Positions 18,110 through 28,074 of a DNA stretch of 64,000 bases are shown one piece after another. Numbering within the stretch: the stretch's first letter is position 1; every line of letters starts with the position of its first letter. The stretch lies in assembly GCF_021729845.1 (NCBI RefSeq), contig NZ_CP063397.1, positions 1,502,001 through 1,566,000 on the forward strand. The letters are read 5' to 3'. Under the pieces are notes generated by a model that saw only the letters and a list, made by a program, of their open reading frames with translations, made no database searches and was not told the DNA's origin. The translations under genes and the position numbers were made by a program. Source of the stretch: Rhizobium sp. SL42. GTDB taxonomy: Bacteria; Pseudomonadota; Alphaproteobacteria; Rhizobiales; Rhizobiaceae.

Positions 18110-19945
18110 TCAACTGCGGCCAAACAAGCGTTCGATATCCGACAGCTTGAGCTCGACATAGGTTGGCCGGCCATGGTTGCACTGGCCCGAACCGGGCGTC
18201 TGCTCCATCTGGCGCAGCAGCGCGTTCATTTCCTCGACGCGCAATTGCCGGCCCGACCGCACGGAGCCGTGGCAGGCCATGGTCGCGGCGACATGCTCGA
18301 GCCGTGCCGAGAGCCGGTCGGCCGTGTCCCATTCGGCAATCTCGTCCGCCAGATCCCTGATCAGTCCGGTCACATCCATTTCGCCCAGCATGGCCGGTGT
18401 TTCGCGCACCGCAACGGCGCCCGGTCCGAAGCGTTCGACGGCGAGCCCCAATTGCTCCAGCGCCTGCGCATGCATCATCAGCCGGTCGCAGTCTTCCTCC
18501 GGCAGGTCGATGATCTCCGGGATCAGGAGGCCTTGCGATGGAAGTCGGCGGCCAGTCAGCGCCTTGCGCATCTGCTCGAACACCAGACGCTCATGCGCGG
18601 CATGCTGGTCGACGATCACCAGTCCATCGCCCGTCTGGGCAACGATGTAGTTGGCATGCACCTGCGCCCTGGCGGCGCCAAGCGGAAATTGGCGCGCGGG
18701 TTCCGCCGCCGAAACAGCCGCCGGCGCCTCGCTGCGTGCCGCTGGCTGGCTCAGGGTTTCGAATGCCGCCTGGCCCGCTTCGGCAAAGGTAAAGCTTTGG
18801 CTGGTATTCGGCGACGAGGGGGCCGATGTCATGGACGCAGGATCATTGTTGAACGGTCGATAGGGGGATGTGCCGGCAGACCAGTTCGCCGATGGCTGCG
18901 GGCTGAAGCCGGGGCGAAATGCCCGCAGCATGCCGCCGGCGCCCGTTGTCGCCGACCTGTCCCCCTCACGCTGCAGTGCCTGGCGCACGGCGCCGACAAT
19001 CAGTCCGCGGACCAGGCCCGGATCGCGGAAGCGTACGTCCGACTTCGCCGGATGCACGTTGACATCGACCAGGGCCGGGTCAAGCGCCAGCGACAATACC
19101 GCAACCGGGTAGCGCCCGTGCGGAATGGTTTCGGCATAGGCGCCGCGAATGGCCGACAGGATCTGCTTGTCCTGCACCGGACGCCCGTTGACGAAGGCAT
19201 ATTGATGCGCCGAGTTGCCACGGTTGAAGGTCGGCACGCCGGCAAATCCGGTCAGGCGCACATCTTCGCGCTCGGCATCGAGCGCAATAGCATTGTCGCG
19301 AAAGTCGGAACCGAGGATCTGGGCGATGCGGGCCAAGTGATCGTCGCCGGTGGAGGGAAACTCCAGCGTCGACCGGTCGGTACCCGAGAGGACGAAGCGG
19401 ATGCCGGGAAAGGCGATCGCCATGCGCTTGACGATTTCGGTGATCGCTGCGGCTTCCGCCTTTTCCGTCTTCAGGAATTTCAGCCGGGCAGGGGTGGCAA
19501 AGAACAGGTCGCGAACCTCGACCGTCGTACCGGGATTGGCAGCGGCCGGCCTGACCGCGCCAACCTTGCCGCCTTGTACGGAGATTTCCGCACCCGCCGT
19601 TGCACCGGCCGGCCGGCTGGTGATCGTCAGCTTCGCGACCGAGCCGATCGAGGGCAGGGCCTCGCCGCGAAAGCCCAATGAGCGGATGTCGAACAGGGTC
19701 TGGCTGATCTTCGAGGTGCAGTGCCGGCGGATCGACAGCTCCAGATCCTCCGGCCCCATGCCGCAGCCATTGTCGACAATACGCAGCAATGTCTTGCCGC
19801 CACCCGCTGTCGCGACTTCGATCCGGGTTGCCCCCGCATCGATGGCGTTTTCGATCAGCTCCTTGGCCGCGCTGGCCGGTCGTTCGATGACCTCGCCGGC
19901 GGCAATCTGGTTGATCAGGGTTTCTGAGAGCTGCTTGATCATCAT
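18110..19945 (-). CDS. mutL: DNA mismatch repair protein MutL
   Basis: MutL couples MutS mismatch recognition to downstream excision. The GHKL ATPase domain is at the N-terminus: [25 protein letters not shown] with the catalytic Glu, and [11 protein letters not shown] variable Pro/Ser/Ala linker spans about residues 335-420, and the C-terminal dimerisation domain follows. It ends with [18 protein letters not shown] see HGRPT and DQHAAHE in the C-terminal part; [12 protein letters not shown] overlaps the region where the DQHAxxE endonuclease metal motif is found in MutL proteins with nicking activity. Length 611 is normal. Confidence 0.96.
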   Translation of the reverse strand: MMIKQLSETLINQIAAGEVIERPASAAKELIENAIDAGATRIEVATAGGGKTLLRIVDNGCGMGPEDLELSIRRHCTSKISQTLFDIRSLGFRGEALPSIGSVAKLTITSRPAGATAGAEISVQGGKVGAVRPAAANPGTTVEVRDLFFATPARLKFLKTEKAEAAAITEIVKRMAIAFPGIRFVLSGTDRSTLEFPSTGDDHLARIAQILGSDFRDNAIALDAEREDVRLTGFAGVPTFNRGNSAHQYAFVNGRPVQDKQILSAIRGAYAETIPHGRYPVAVLSLALDPALVDVNVHPAKSDVRFRDPGLVRGLIVGAVRQALQREGDRSATTGAGGMLRAFRPGFSPQPSANWSAGTSPYRPFNNDPASMTSAPSSPNTSQSFTFAEAGQAAFETLSQPAARSEAPAAVSAAEPARQFPLGAARAQVHANYIVAQTGDGLVIVDQHAAHERLVFEQMRKALTGRRLPSQGLLIPEIIDLPEEDCDRLMMHAQALEQLGLAVERFGPGAVAVRETPAMLGEMDVTGLIRDLADEIAEWDTADRLSARLEHVAATMACHGSVRSGRQLRVEEMNALLRQMEQTPGSGQCNHGRPTYVELKLSDIERLFGRS

Positions 19946-20227
19946 GCGGTCATTTTCCGGGATTCGGGCTGCCGGGGAAAGGCCTAAATGCGGCGCCCTG
20001 ATTTCGCTTGCATCATTAAGCGCGCCTTAACGGAAAGGCTCTAGTTTTCGAGGCAACTTGAAATGTTTTCCACGGTGGGCTTGCGAGCCAATGGAGGAAG
20101 AGCGGACAGCCGGATCGCTCTTCACACACTCCCACCCTCCTCAAGTGATTGCCGGAATGTCCATTGCAAGCACGATTCCGATTCCAAACCTGTTGCGTCC
20201 AGTGATCAGGTTCTTTGAGGCAGCATT

Positions 20228-21913
20228 GTGAGCGAGTTTCCACCGGTCCCCGGCGAAAACAGGGGACATAACGGAATAGCGGGCGAGACATCAGACAGCT
20301 TTCTCCAGGCTGCGATGCTTGACGCCGTATCGGAAGCGCTGAATGCCGCCTTTCTCGTCTACGACCGCAATGACCAGCTGATCTTCGCCAGTCGCGCCGT
20401 GCGAAACTTTGTGCCGGCGCCGTCGAGTTTCTTTGAGCCCGGGACGCGGCTACGCGATTTCCTCGCCGGCGCCTACGACAATGGCTGGCGCGATCAGGGG
20501 GAAAACGCCGCCCAGAGCCGTGATGAATGGCTGAGCCGGCAGATATCCGCCCACTGGAAGGAGCGCTCCGAACAGCAGTTCTGTGACGATTCCAGGCGCT
20601 GGACCCGCTATTCCAAGCGCCGTCTGCCCTCCGGCTACGGCATCTGCGTCATCACCGACATCACCGAGCAGAAGAAGCGCGAGGACCAGTGGCGCGCCGA
20701 TCTGGAGCGGGTGCAGCTGACCGAGGAAATCCTCGACAACCTGGCGCATCCGGTCTTTGTTCAGGACCGCAGCCTCCAGCTTGTCGCCGTCAACAAGGTT
20801 TTCTGCGCGGCAATGGCGGTCGGAGCCGATAATGCGCTCGGCGGCAGCCTGAACGCGATTTTCGAGGCGGAACTCGCCACGACCCTGACCAATGTCAGCC
20901 GGCACGTGTTGGACACCGGCATGAGTTCGTCCGTGACGCTGAACATGCGCCTCTACGGCGATCCGTCCCGGCCGATACTGACCCATGTCCAGCGTGTCGG
21001 AAAACCCGGTCGATACTTCGTCGTCGCCAGCCTCGGCGAGGTCGGCTCGATGGCAACGACCGTCGAAATCGACACTGGCCTGACGGGCGGTACTCCGAGC
21101 AAACTGTCACCGGTCGTGGACCCGAAACTCGATCAGCGGCTACGTGGCCGAAAGGCGCTGCTTGTCACCAGCGATCGGGAGTTCGAGGCCGCCGCACTTA
21201 ACACGCTTGAGATCCTCGGTCTCGACAGTTGCTGCGTCCGCAATGACGACGAGCTGGATGCCTTCCTCAATGTCGCCCTGTCCGTCGGCGTTGCCATCGA
21301 TCTTGCCATCGTCGATGTCCAGATGGATGTCCGTTGCCTTGAGCTGATCCAGACCGTCGATGTCGACTACATCACCATGGACGGTTATCAGCTGTCGACC
21401 GAACTGGCTTTCACCGTCCTCGATCGCCTGACGGCCCTGCAGGCGGCGCCGTCCCCGGTCGATGACTGGGAGATCACCACCGAAGAGAGCGTCGAGCCGC
21501 TCAAGCCCTCGACATCTCCGTCGCTGGTGCTGGTGGCGGAAGACAACGAGATCAACCAGATCGTCTTTGCCCAGATCCTCGAAGGGCTGGGCTATGCCTA
21601 TCGCATCGCCGCAACCGGCGAAGAAGTCGTGCGGCTTTGGCAGGAACTCGCTCCGGCGATCGTTCTGATGGATGTGACGCTGCCGGATATCAACGGTTTC
21701 GACGCAGCCCGCCGTATTCGCGAGCTGGAGCATGCCACCCTGATCACGACACCGATCATCGGCGTGCTGAGCCAGGCTTTCGAGCGTGACCGTGAAGGTT
21801 GCTATTCGGCCGGCATGAACGACGTGATCTTGAAGCCCCTGAGCCCCGATATAATTGATGCGGCGCTGACACGTCTTGTGCCGAGCATAGCCAAGCTCGC
21901 TTCTCTGGCTTGA
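20228..21913 (+). CDS. PAS-REC-REC signalling protein without kinase domain
   Basis: It starts with GTG preceded by GAGG at 8 nt. Residues about 25-145 form a PAS-like domain (DAVSEALNAAFLVYDRNDQLIFASRAVRNFV) and a second PAS-like segment follows from about 170. Residues about 305-400 resemble a receiver domain that has lost part of its acidic pocket (KALLVTSDREFEAAALNTLE then LAIVDVQMD). Residues 436-550 are a canonical receiver: VAEDNEINQI, phospho-acceptor Asp482 in VLMDVTLPD, and the Lys in LKPLSPD. No histidine kinase, HPt or output domain is visible. It lies 123 bp upstream of a GGDEF/EAL gene and may work in the same pathway. Confidence 0.82.
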   Translation: MSEFPPVPGENRGHNGIAGETSDSFLQAAMLDAVSEALNAAFLVYDRNDQLIFASRAVRNFVPAPSSFFEPGTRLRDFLAGAYDNGWRDQGENAAQSRDEWLSRQISAHWKERSEQQFCDDSRRWTRYSKRRLPSGYGICVITDITEQKKREDQWRADLERVQLTEEILDNLAHPVFVQDRSLQLVAVNKVFCAAMAVGADNALGGSLNAIFEAELATTLTNVSRHVLDTGMSSSVTLNMRLYGDPSRPILTHVQRVGKPGRYFVVASLGEVGSMATTVEIDTGLTGGTPSKLSPVVDPKLDQRLRGRKALLVTSDREFEAAALNTLEILGLDSCCVRNDDELDAFLNVALSVGVAIDLAIVDVQMDVRCLELIQTVDVDYITMDGYQLSTELAFTVLDRLTALQAAPSPVDDWEITTEESVEPLKPSTSPSLVLVAEDNEINQIVFAQILEGLGYAYRIAATGEEVVRLWQELAPAIVLMDVTLPDINGFDAARRIRELEHATLITTPIIGVLSQAFERDREGCYSAGMNDVILKPLSPDIIDAALTRLVPSIAKLASLA

Positions 21914-22036
21914 TCGCTGTCAACCCCCCAAATAAGGGGTCGCCGGGGCGCGTCCGGCGAGCGATATCGATATGATAATTTTAATGTTTCCGCCTCATTC
22001 TCACCAGCGTGGAAGGAACTGAATCAGGAATCGTGA

Positions 22037-23398
22037 ATGGGCCCCGCTGGATCTGCCACCGAGCAGTTTAACCAGAACGAATTGCACGCAATGGCCTACA
22101 CCGATCATCTGACCGGTCTGGGTAATCGTCACCGGCTGCGTGACAAGGCTCGCCAACTGGCCGCCGATCGGGCCTCTGATCCCGCGCCATTCACCGTCGG
22201 CATCGTCAATCTTGATGGTTTCAAGCCGATCAACGACCTTTTCGGCCAGGCGGCCGGCGACGAAATCCTCTGCCAGGTTGCCCATCGCCTGAAGGCCTGC
22301 GCTCCCGACGGTGCCACAGTCACCCGCCACGACGGTGACGAGTTTGCCATCATCCTGCCTTTGGTCTTCGAGCGCGCCGGTGCCGAACGCGCCGGCCAGA
22401 TGATCAAGGACGTCTTGTCCGCTCCCTACGACCTCGGCGACCGCAATGTGCGCCTCTCCGCCTCGCTCGGTTTTGCCATCTATCCATTTGCCGGCAATGA
22501 TTTCGAGGAACTGATGAAGAGCGCCGAGACAGCGCTCTATCGCTCGAAACGCCGCGGCCGCGGCCAGATCACCGTCTATTCCCGCGAGATCGCCCAGGAA
22601 ATGAAGCGCGCCACCCAGCTGGAGCAGGCCCTTCGCAACGCCATCATCAACGACACGGTCGATGTGCATTTCCAGCCGATCGTGCGTCTGCGCGACAACC
22701 GTGTCGTCGGCTTTGAAGCACTCGCCCGCTGGATCGATCCCGATCTCGGGTTTGTCTCTCCGGCTGTATTCGTGCCGCTGGCCGAAGAGCGCGGCTTTAT
22801 CGATACCCTGTCGGAAACGCTGCTGCGCAAGGCGGCCGAAGCAACGCTCGCGTGGCCGCGCGACCTGTTCCTGTCCTTCAACCTGTCTTCATGCCAGCTG
22901 ATGGATCCGCGCACCTCGTTCAGCACGCTCTCCATTCTCAACAGCGTCGGCTTTGATCCGCGACGGCTGGAACTGGAAATCACCGAAACCGCCGTGATGA
23001 CCTCGGCCGATACCGCGCGCCGGATCATCAAGGATCTGAAGGATGCCGGCATCCGCATCTCGCTGGATGACTTCGGCACGGGCCAGTCGAGCCTCGGCCG
23101 GCTGCGCGAATTCACCTTCGACAAGGTCAAGATTGATCGCGCCTTCGTCTCGGCCATCACAACCGATCGCACGTCCGAGCACATCATCAAGGCGATCGTC
23201 ACGATGTGCGAGGGCCTGGATCTCGAAGTGGTCGCCGAAGGCATCGAGACGGAGGCGGAAGCCGACAAGTTGCGTGCGCTCGGCTGCGGCATGGGGCAGG
23301 GCTACTTTTTTGGCAAGCCGGTCGATACCGCAGCCACCTTGCGCTATCTCAGCGAACATCACCACGAATTCGCCCTCGTCGAGCGCGCTTCTGCCTGA
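22037..23398 (+). CDS. GGDEF-EAL domain cyclic-di-GMP protein
   Basis: The GGDEF domain occupies about residues 15-180 (DHLTGLGNRHRL ... RHDGDEFAII) and the EAL domain about 195-445. The A-site motif reads DGDEF instead of GGDEF, so cyclase activity is uncertain. The EAL domain has its expected metal and catalytic residues: GFEALARW, SFNLSSCQL, LEITETAVM, DDFGTGQSS and AEGIET. It therefore is best predicted as a c-di-GMP phosphodiesterase. There is no transmembrane or other sensor domain, so input may come through a partner such as the PAS-REC protein just upstream. AGGA lies 7 nt before the ATG. Confidence 0.92.
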   Translation: MGPAGSATEQFNQNELHAMAYTDHLTGLGNRHRLRDKARQLAADRASDPAPFTVGIVNLDGFKPINDLFGQAAGDEILCQVAHRLKACAPDGATVTRHDGDEFAIILPLVFERAGAERAGQMIKDVLSAPYDLGDRNVRLSASLGFAIYPFAGNDFEELMKSAETALYRSKRRGRGQITVYSREIAQEMKRATQLEQALRNAIINDTVDVHFQPIVRLRDNRVVGFEALARWIDPDLGFVSPAVFVPLAEERGFIDTLSETLLRKAAEATLAWPRDLFLSFNLSSCQLMDPRTSFSTLSILNSVGFDPRRLELEITETAVMTSADTARRIIKDLKDAGIRISLDDFGTGQSSLGRLREFTFDKVKIDRAFVSAITTDRTSEHIIKAIVTMCEGLDLEVVAEGIETEAEADKLRALGCGMGQGYFFGKPVDTAATLRYLSEHHHEFALVERASA

Positions 23399-23414
23399 CG
23401 GAGTTTCCAGCGCC

Positions 23415-24317
23415 TCAGGCCTGCGCCAGCAGCCAGTCGCGCACCCGGGTCGCTGCGCCATTGAGCTCGCGGGATCGCGGCCAGACCACGTAGAAGGCGT
23501 TGCCCGTCAGCAGTGCGTGACCTCCGACCTCGACCAGTTGCCCCTGCTTCACCAGGCGATCGACCAGATGCGTCCAGCCGAGCGCGATGCCTTCGCCGGC
23601 AAGCACAGCCTGGACCACCAGGACATAGTCGTTGATCGCCAGACGCCGTCCCGTCGGCTTGTAGTCGATCCCGGCCGATGCGAACCATTCGGGCCAGTTG
23701 CAGGCTTGCCGCACCGGCTCCTCCAGCCAGATCAGCCGATGTTGCGCCAGAGCCAGCGGCGTGTCGGGCCGGCCATGCGCCTCGACAAAGGCGGGGCTTG
23801 CCACCGCCGTGATCACTTCAGGCGCAAGCTGGGCTGCGTGATAATGCGGCCAGTCCTTCGGATCGCCACCACGCACACCGAGCGGGATCGCCTCATCCTC
23901 AAGGTCGAGATCGCGCACGCTGGTCTGGATACGCAGATCGATATCCGCCAGGTCCGCGCGCAAGGCGGTCAAGCGCGGCAGCATCCACATCGACGCAAAG
24001 GCCGTCGATGCGGCAAGCGTGACGTTGACTTCGCGCCCCTTGCTGCGGATGTCTTCCGCTGCCCGGCCGATCCGCGAAAGTCCGGCCGAGACATCCGCAT
24101 GGAAGCGTTCGCCGACCTCCGTCAGCTTGGCGGCCCGGTGCTGGCGTTCGAACAGCTGGGCGCCGAGCTGCTGTTCCAGGCCGCGGATGGCATAGGAGAC
24201 CGCCACCTGCGACATGCCGAGCTCTTCAGCCGCGCGGGTGAAATTCTCATGCCGGCCGGCCACTTCGAAAATCACCAGCGCATTCGCCGAAGGGATCAGG
24301 CTGCGAAAACTTGTCAT
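23415..24317 (-). CDS. LysR-family transcriptional regulator (GcvA-like)
   Basis: The 300-residue protein has a winged helix-turn-helix at residues about 10-70 (ALVIFEVAGRHENFTRAAEE then VSYAIRGLEQQLGAQLFER) and a LysR substrate-binding domain after about residue 95. It is transcribed away from an MttB-family methyltransferase gene, with 89 bp between the start codons. In LysR systems that arrangement usually means the regulator controls the divergent gene and itself. A perfect dyad of LysR-box form spans the lysR start codon. The inducer may be a methylated amine, judged from the neighbour genes only. Confidence 0.92.
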   Translation of the reverse strand: MTSFRSLIPSANALVIFEVAGRHENFTRAAEELGMSQVAVSYAIRGLEQQLGAQLFERQHRAAKLTEVGERFHADVSAGLSRIGRAAEDIRSKGREVNVTLAASTAFASMWMLPRLTALRADLADIDLRIQTSVRDLDLEDEAIPLGVRGGDPKDWPHYHAAQLAPEVITAVASPAFVEAHGRPDTPLALAQHRLIWLEEPVRQACNWPEWFASAGIDYKPTGRRLAINDYVLVVQAVLAGEGIALGWTHLVDRLVKQGQLVEVGGHALLTGNAFYVVWPRSRELNGAATRVRDWLLAQA

Positions 24318-24330
24318 AAGTTCAGCTTAT
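24316..24330. promoter_or_regulatory. candidate LysR-box operator
   Basis: The sequence ATAAGTTCAGCTTAT is a perfect 5+5 inverted repeat with a 5-nt spacer and fits the T-N11-A LysR-box rule. It lies in the lysR/mttB divergent region and overlaps the first bases of the lysR start codon. That position would suit autorepression of lysR plus activation of the methyltransferase operon starting at 24407. Binding is inferred, not shown. Confidence 0.55.
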
Positions 24331-24406
24331 TGCATATCCAGATTTTTTCCAGCGTCACATCCCGATTTCCCAAGGCTAGCCTTCAGAAAAATCAGGGGAA
24401 AGCACA

Positions 24407-25948
24407 ATGGATGGTGATCTGCTGGAAACTGGTCGGCCCCGCCGCGCGCGACCAGGGCGGCGTGAGGCGTCAGCCGCACCGCATCTGAAGGTGCCCTTCA
24501 TCAGGCGCAATATCCCGACCTACGACATCTTGTCGGAGGAAAACCTCCAGCGGATCGAAAAGACGGCAGACCGCATCCTTGCCGAAATTGGTATAGAATT
24601 TCGCGATGATCCCGCGACGCTCGACCTGTGGCGCGGCGCCGGAGCCGAGATGGATGGGGTGAGAGTACGTTTTCCCCCCGGCATGTTGCGCGAAATCGTG
24701 GCTTCAGCGCCGCAGCGCTTTGTCCAGCATGCCCGCAACCCGGCCAACAATGTCGAGATTGGCGGCAGTGCTGTCGTCTTTTCTCCCGCCTATGGCTCGC
24801 CCTTCGTCATGGATCTCGACAAGGGCAGGCGCTATGGCACGATCGAGGATTTCCGCAACCTCGTCATGCTTGCCCAGTCCAGCCCTTGGCTGCACCATTC
24901 CGGCGGAACGATCTGCGAGCCTGTCGATCTTCCGGTGAACAAGCGTCATCTGGAGATGGTCTATAGCCATATCAAATATTCCGACCGCGCCTTCATGGGC
25001 TCGGTGACGGCCGAAGAGCGGGCGGAGGAATCGATCGAAATGGCCCGCATCCTGTTCGGCGCCGATTTCGTCAACGAGAACTGCGTCATCCTAGGCAATG
25101 TCAATGTCAACTCGCCGCTGGTCTGGGACGGTACCATGACCAAGGCGCTGAGGGCCTATGCGCGTGCCAACCAGGCAGCGGTCATCGTGCCGTTTATCCT
25201 TGGCGGTGCCATGGGGCCGGTCACCAATGCCGGCGCGATTGCCCAGTCCTATGCAGAGACGCTCGCCGGCTGCGCGCTGACCCAGCTGGAACGAAAAGGC
25301 GCGCCGGTGATCTTCGGCAACTTCCTCTCTTCCATGTCGCTACGCTCGGGCTCGCCCACCTTTGGCACCCCGGAGCCGGCGATCGGCTCGATGGTCATCG
25401 GTCAGCTTGCCCGCAGGCTGAAGCTGCCGCTGCGCTGTGCTGGCAATTTCTCCAATTCCAAGTTGCCCGACGCCCAGGCCATGCAGGAAGGCGTGATGTC
25501 GATGTTGTCGGCCGTGCATTGCGGCGCCAATTTTATCCTGCATTCCGCCGGTTTCGTGGATGGCCTGCTTGCCATGTCCTATGAGAAGTTCATGATGGAC
25601 AGCGATTTCTGCGGTGCCTTGCATTCCTATCTCGCCGGCGTCGTCGTTGATGACAACACCCTGGCCATGGATGCCTTCCTCGAAGTCGGCCCCGGCAGCC
25701 ACTTCCTCGGTTCTGCCCATACGATGCGCAACTACCAGACGGCTTTCTGGGACAGTGCGGTCTCCGACAACGAGCCGTTTGAGAAGTGGTCCGACGCCGG
25801 CTCGACCGATATGGCGAGCCGCGCCAATCTGAGGTGGAAAAAGGCGCTTGCCGACTATTCCGCGCCGCCGCTGGACATCGCCATCGACGACGCCTTGCGC
25901 GACTATATCGATCGCACCAACCGCGCGCGCCCCGACGCCTGGTACTGA
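24407..25948 (+). CDS. trimethylamine methyltransferase (MttB) superfamily protein, non-pyrrolysine type
   Basis: The 513-residue protein matches the MttB superfamily along its length (NIPTYDILSEENLQRIEKTADRILAEIGIEF at the start is split here only for brevity; ILGNVNVNSPLVWDG and GPVTNAGAIAQSYAE in the barrel). The frame has no internal TAG, so it lacks pyrrolysine and belongs with the MtgB-like branch, whose members act on quaternary amines such as glycine betaine or proline betaine. Known members pass the methyl group to a corrinoid protein; no corrinoid gene is seen here. The next gene, 17 bp downstream, is an FMN/FAD demethylase-like enzyme, which suggests a methylated-amine catabolic pair under LysR control. 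Confidence 0.85.
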   Translation: MDGDLLETGRPRRARPGRREASAAPHLKVPFIRRNIPTYDILSEENLQRIEKTADRILAEIGIEFRDDPATLDLWRGAGAEMDGVRVRFPPGMLREIVASAPQRFVQHARNPANNVEIGGSAVVFSPAYGSPFVMDLDKGRRYGTIEDFRNLVMLAQSSPWLHHSGGTICEPVDLPVNKRHLEMVYSHIKYSDRAFMGSVTAEERAEESIEMARILFGADFVNENCVILGNVNVNSPLVWDGTMTKALRAYARANQAAVIVPFILGGAMGPVTNAGAIAQSYAETLAGCALTQLERKGAPVIFGNFLSSMSLRSGSPTFGTPEPAIGSMVIGQLARRLKLPLRCAGNFSNSKLPDAQAMQEGVMSMLSAVHCGANFILHSAGFVDGLLAMSYEKFMMDSDFCGALHSYLAGVVVDDNTLAMDAFLEVGPGSHFLGSAHTMRNYQTAFWDSAVSDNEPFEKWSDAGSTDMASRANLRWKKALADYSAPPLDIAIDDALRDYIDRTNRARPDAWY

Positions 25949-25965
25949 ACTGGAACCCATCACGC

Positions 25966-28008
25966 ATGACAGCAAGCAAGGACCCGCTTCTTCAGCCGTA
26001 TCGGTTGAAGCATCTCACGCTGAAGAATCGTATCATGTCGACGGCCCACGAGCCTGCCTATTCGGAAGCCGGCATGCCGACGGAGCGTTACCGGCTTTAT
26101 CATGTTGAGAAAGCCAAGGGCGGCATCGCGCTGACCATGACCGCCGGCTCGGCCAGCGTCAGCCGTGACAGCCCGCCAGCCTTTGGCAACCTGCTTGCCT
26201 ACAGGGACGAGATAGTCCCGCATCTCAAACGCCTGGCCGACGACTGTCACGAGCATGGTTGCGCCGTGATGATCCAACTGACCCATCTCGGCCGTCGTAC
26301 CAACTGGAACAAGGGCGACTGGCTGCCGGTGCTGGCGCCCTCGGCGATCCGTGAACCGGCACACCGGCATTTCCCCAAGGAGATAGAGGACTGGGATATC
26401 GAGCGCATCGTCACCGATTATGCCAGCGCCGCCGAGCGCATGCAGGCCGCCGGCCTCGATGGCATCGAGTTCGAAGCATATGGCCACCTGATGGACAGCT
26501 TCTGGTCGCCGGCAACCAACCGGCGCGACGACGCCTTTGGCGGCAGCCTCGAGAACCGCATGCGCTTTTCCGAGATGGTGACTGAGGCGGTCCGCAAGGC
26601 CGTCGGCCCCGATTTCATTGTCGGCATCCGCATGGTCGCGGACGAGGACTGGGACAAGGGGCTGTCAAGGGAAGAGGGTATCGAGATCGCCCGCCGCTTT
26701 GCCCTCTCCGGCAAGGTCGACTTCCTCAACATCATCCGTGGTCATATCGAACATGATGCGGCCCTCAACAACGTCATCCCGATCCAGGGCATGGCGGCAT
26801 CGCCGCATCTGGATTTCGCCGGCGAAGTGAGGGCGGCGACGAAATTTCCGGTCTTCCATGCCGCCCGCATCGCAGATGTCGCAACGGCCCGCCATGCGAT
26901 CGCCGAGGGCAAGCTCGACATGGTCGGCATGACCCGCGCCCATATCGCCGACCCTCATATCGTCAGAAAGATCATCGCGGGGCGCGAGGCTGAGATCAGG
27001 CCCTGCGTCGGCGCCACCTACTGTCTCGACAGGATCTACGAAGGGGGCGAGGCGCTCTGTATTCACAACGCGGCGACCAGCCGCGAGGCATTGATCCCGC
27101 ACGAGCTTCCGAAGGCCGGCATGACCCGCAAGGCTGTCGTCGTCGGCGCCGGACCCGCAGGTCTGGAAGCAGCCCGCGTACTGGCCGAGCGCGGCCATGA
27201 CGTCGAGGTGCTGGAGGCGATGGGTGAGCCCGGCGGGCAGGTCAATCTGCTGGTCCGCAATCCACGGCGCAAGGAGATGGTCGGCATCGTCGATTGGCGT
27301 CTGGCAGAACTTGAGCGGCTCGGCGTGCCGATCCACTATAACACCTATGCCTCCGTCGAGGATGTGCTGGAACGCAGCCCCGACCTCGTCGTGGTTGCAA
27401 CCGGCGGCATCGGCCAGTCGCCTGAGCTTGAGGCAGGCGACGACCTGGTCGTGTCGAGCTGGGATATTCTCGCCGGCACAACCAGACCCGAAGCATCGGT
27501 CCTGCTGTTCGATGACAATGGCGGCCATCCGGGCATGAGTGCTGCCGAGGTGATCGCCAATGCTGGCGCCGAGCTGGAACTGGTGTCGCCCGAGCGTTTC
27601 TTCGCCCCGGAAATGGGTGGCATGAACCATGTGCCCTATGCCAAGGCTTTCGCCGAGAAGAATGTCCGCGTGACGATCAATACGCGCCTGTTGGCCGTCC
27701 GCCGCGAGGGTAACGGTCTTGTCGCAATCCTGGGCTCTGATTTTTCAGATGTCCGGACGGAGCGCCGCGTGGCCCAGGTCGTGGTCGAGCACGGAACCAT
27801 GGCCAATGCCGATCTGTATCTCGAGCTGAAACCGCATTCGCGCAACCGGGGCGCGGTTGATTATGATGCGCTGATTGCGCGCCGGGCACCGTTGCCGCAG
27901 CTAGATCAAAATGCGGCATTCGATGTCATCCGCATCGGGGATGCCATCGAGAGCCGCAATATTCACGCTGCGGTCTACGATGCCTTGCGCTACTGCAGCC
28001 TGTTGTAG
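25966..28008 (+). CDS. NADH:flavin oxidoreductase / N-methyl demethylase-like protein (StcD/TMADH family)
   Basis: The 680-residue protein has an old-yellow-enzyme TIM barrel at residues 1-345 (LLQPYRLKHLTLKNRIMS), an iron-sulphur segment, and a C-terminal FAD/NAD module (AVVVGAGPAGLEAARVLAERG). This is the layout of trimethylamine dehydrogenase, 2,4-dienoyl-CoA reductase and the stachydrine-pathway N-methylproline demethylase StcD. The iron-sulphur segment reads CVGATYCLDRIYE then CIHNA, so the second Cys of the usual CxxCxxC...C set is Ala; I recall the same in StcD. I start it at the ATG at 25966, directly after the MttB gene. A role in demethylating the product of the MttB-family enzyme is inferred from context. 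Confidence 0.87.
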   Translation: MTASKDPLLQPYRLKHLTLKNRIMSTAHEPAYSEAGMPTERYRLYHVEKAKGGIALTMTAGSASVSRDSPPAFGNLLAYRDEIVPHLKRLADDCHEHGCAVMIQLTHLGRRTNWNKGDWLPVLAPSAIREPAHRHFPKEIEDWDIERIVTDYASAAERMQAAGLDGIEFEAYGHLMDSFWSPATNRRDDAFGGSLENRMRFSEMVTEAVRKAVGPDFIVGIRMVADEDWDKGLSREEGIEIARRFALSGKVDFLNIIRGHIEHDAALNNVIPIQGMAASPHLDFAGEVRAATKFPVFHAARIADVATARHAIAEGKLDMVGMTRAHIADPHIVRKIIAGREAEIRPCVGATYCLDRIYEGGEALCIHNAATSREALIPHELPKAGMTRKAVVVGAGPAGLEAARVLAERGHDVEVLEAMGEPGGQVNLLVRNPRRKEMVGIVDWRLAELERLGVPIHYNTYASVEDVLERSPDLVVVATGGIGQSPELEAGDDLVVSSWDILAGTTRPEASVLLFDDNGGHPGMSAAEVIANAGAELELVSPERFFAPEMGGMNHVPYAKAFAEKNVRVTINTRLLAVRREGNGLVAILGSDFSDVRTERRVAQVVVEHGTMANADLYLELKPHSRNRGAVDYDALIARRAPLPQLDQNAAFDVIRIGDAIESRNIHAAVYDALRYCSLL

Positions 28009-28016
28009 GCACACAG

Positions 28017-28041
28017 AAAAGGCGGCGCCAAAGGCGCCGCC
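28017..28041 (-). terminator. hairpin terminator between the convergent demethylase and PRC-barrel genes
   Basis: A perfect 9-bp stem GGCGGCGCC/GGCGCCGCC closes a 3-nt AAA loop. On the minus strand it is followed by TTTT, so it fits best as the terminator of the PRC-barrel gene; on the plus strand no T run follows, though the hairpin could also slow plus-strand transcription. Confidence 0.75.
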
Positions 28042-28074
28042 CATTGAAACGTCAACACGTCTCTCGTTCCGGAA

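Noticed and set aside
24407..25948. Pyrrolysine in the MttB-family protein
   Set aside because: The frame has no internal TAG and no pyl genes are in the window.
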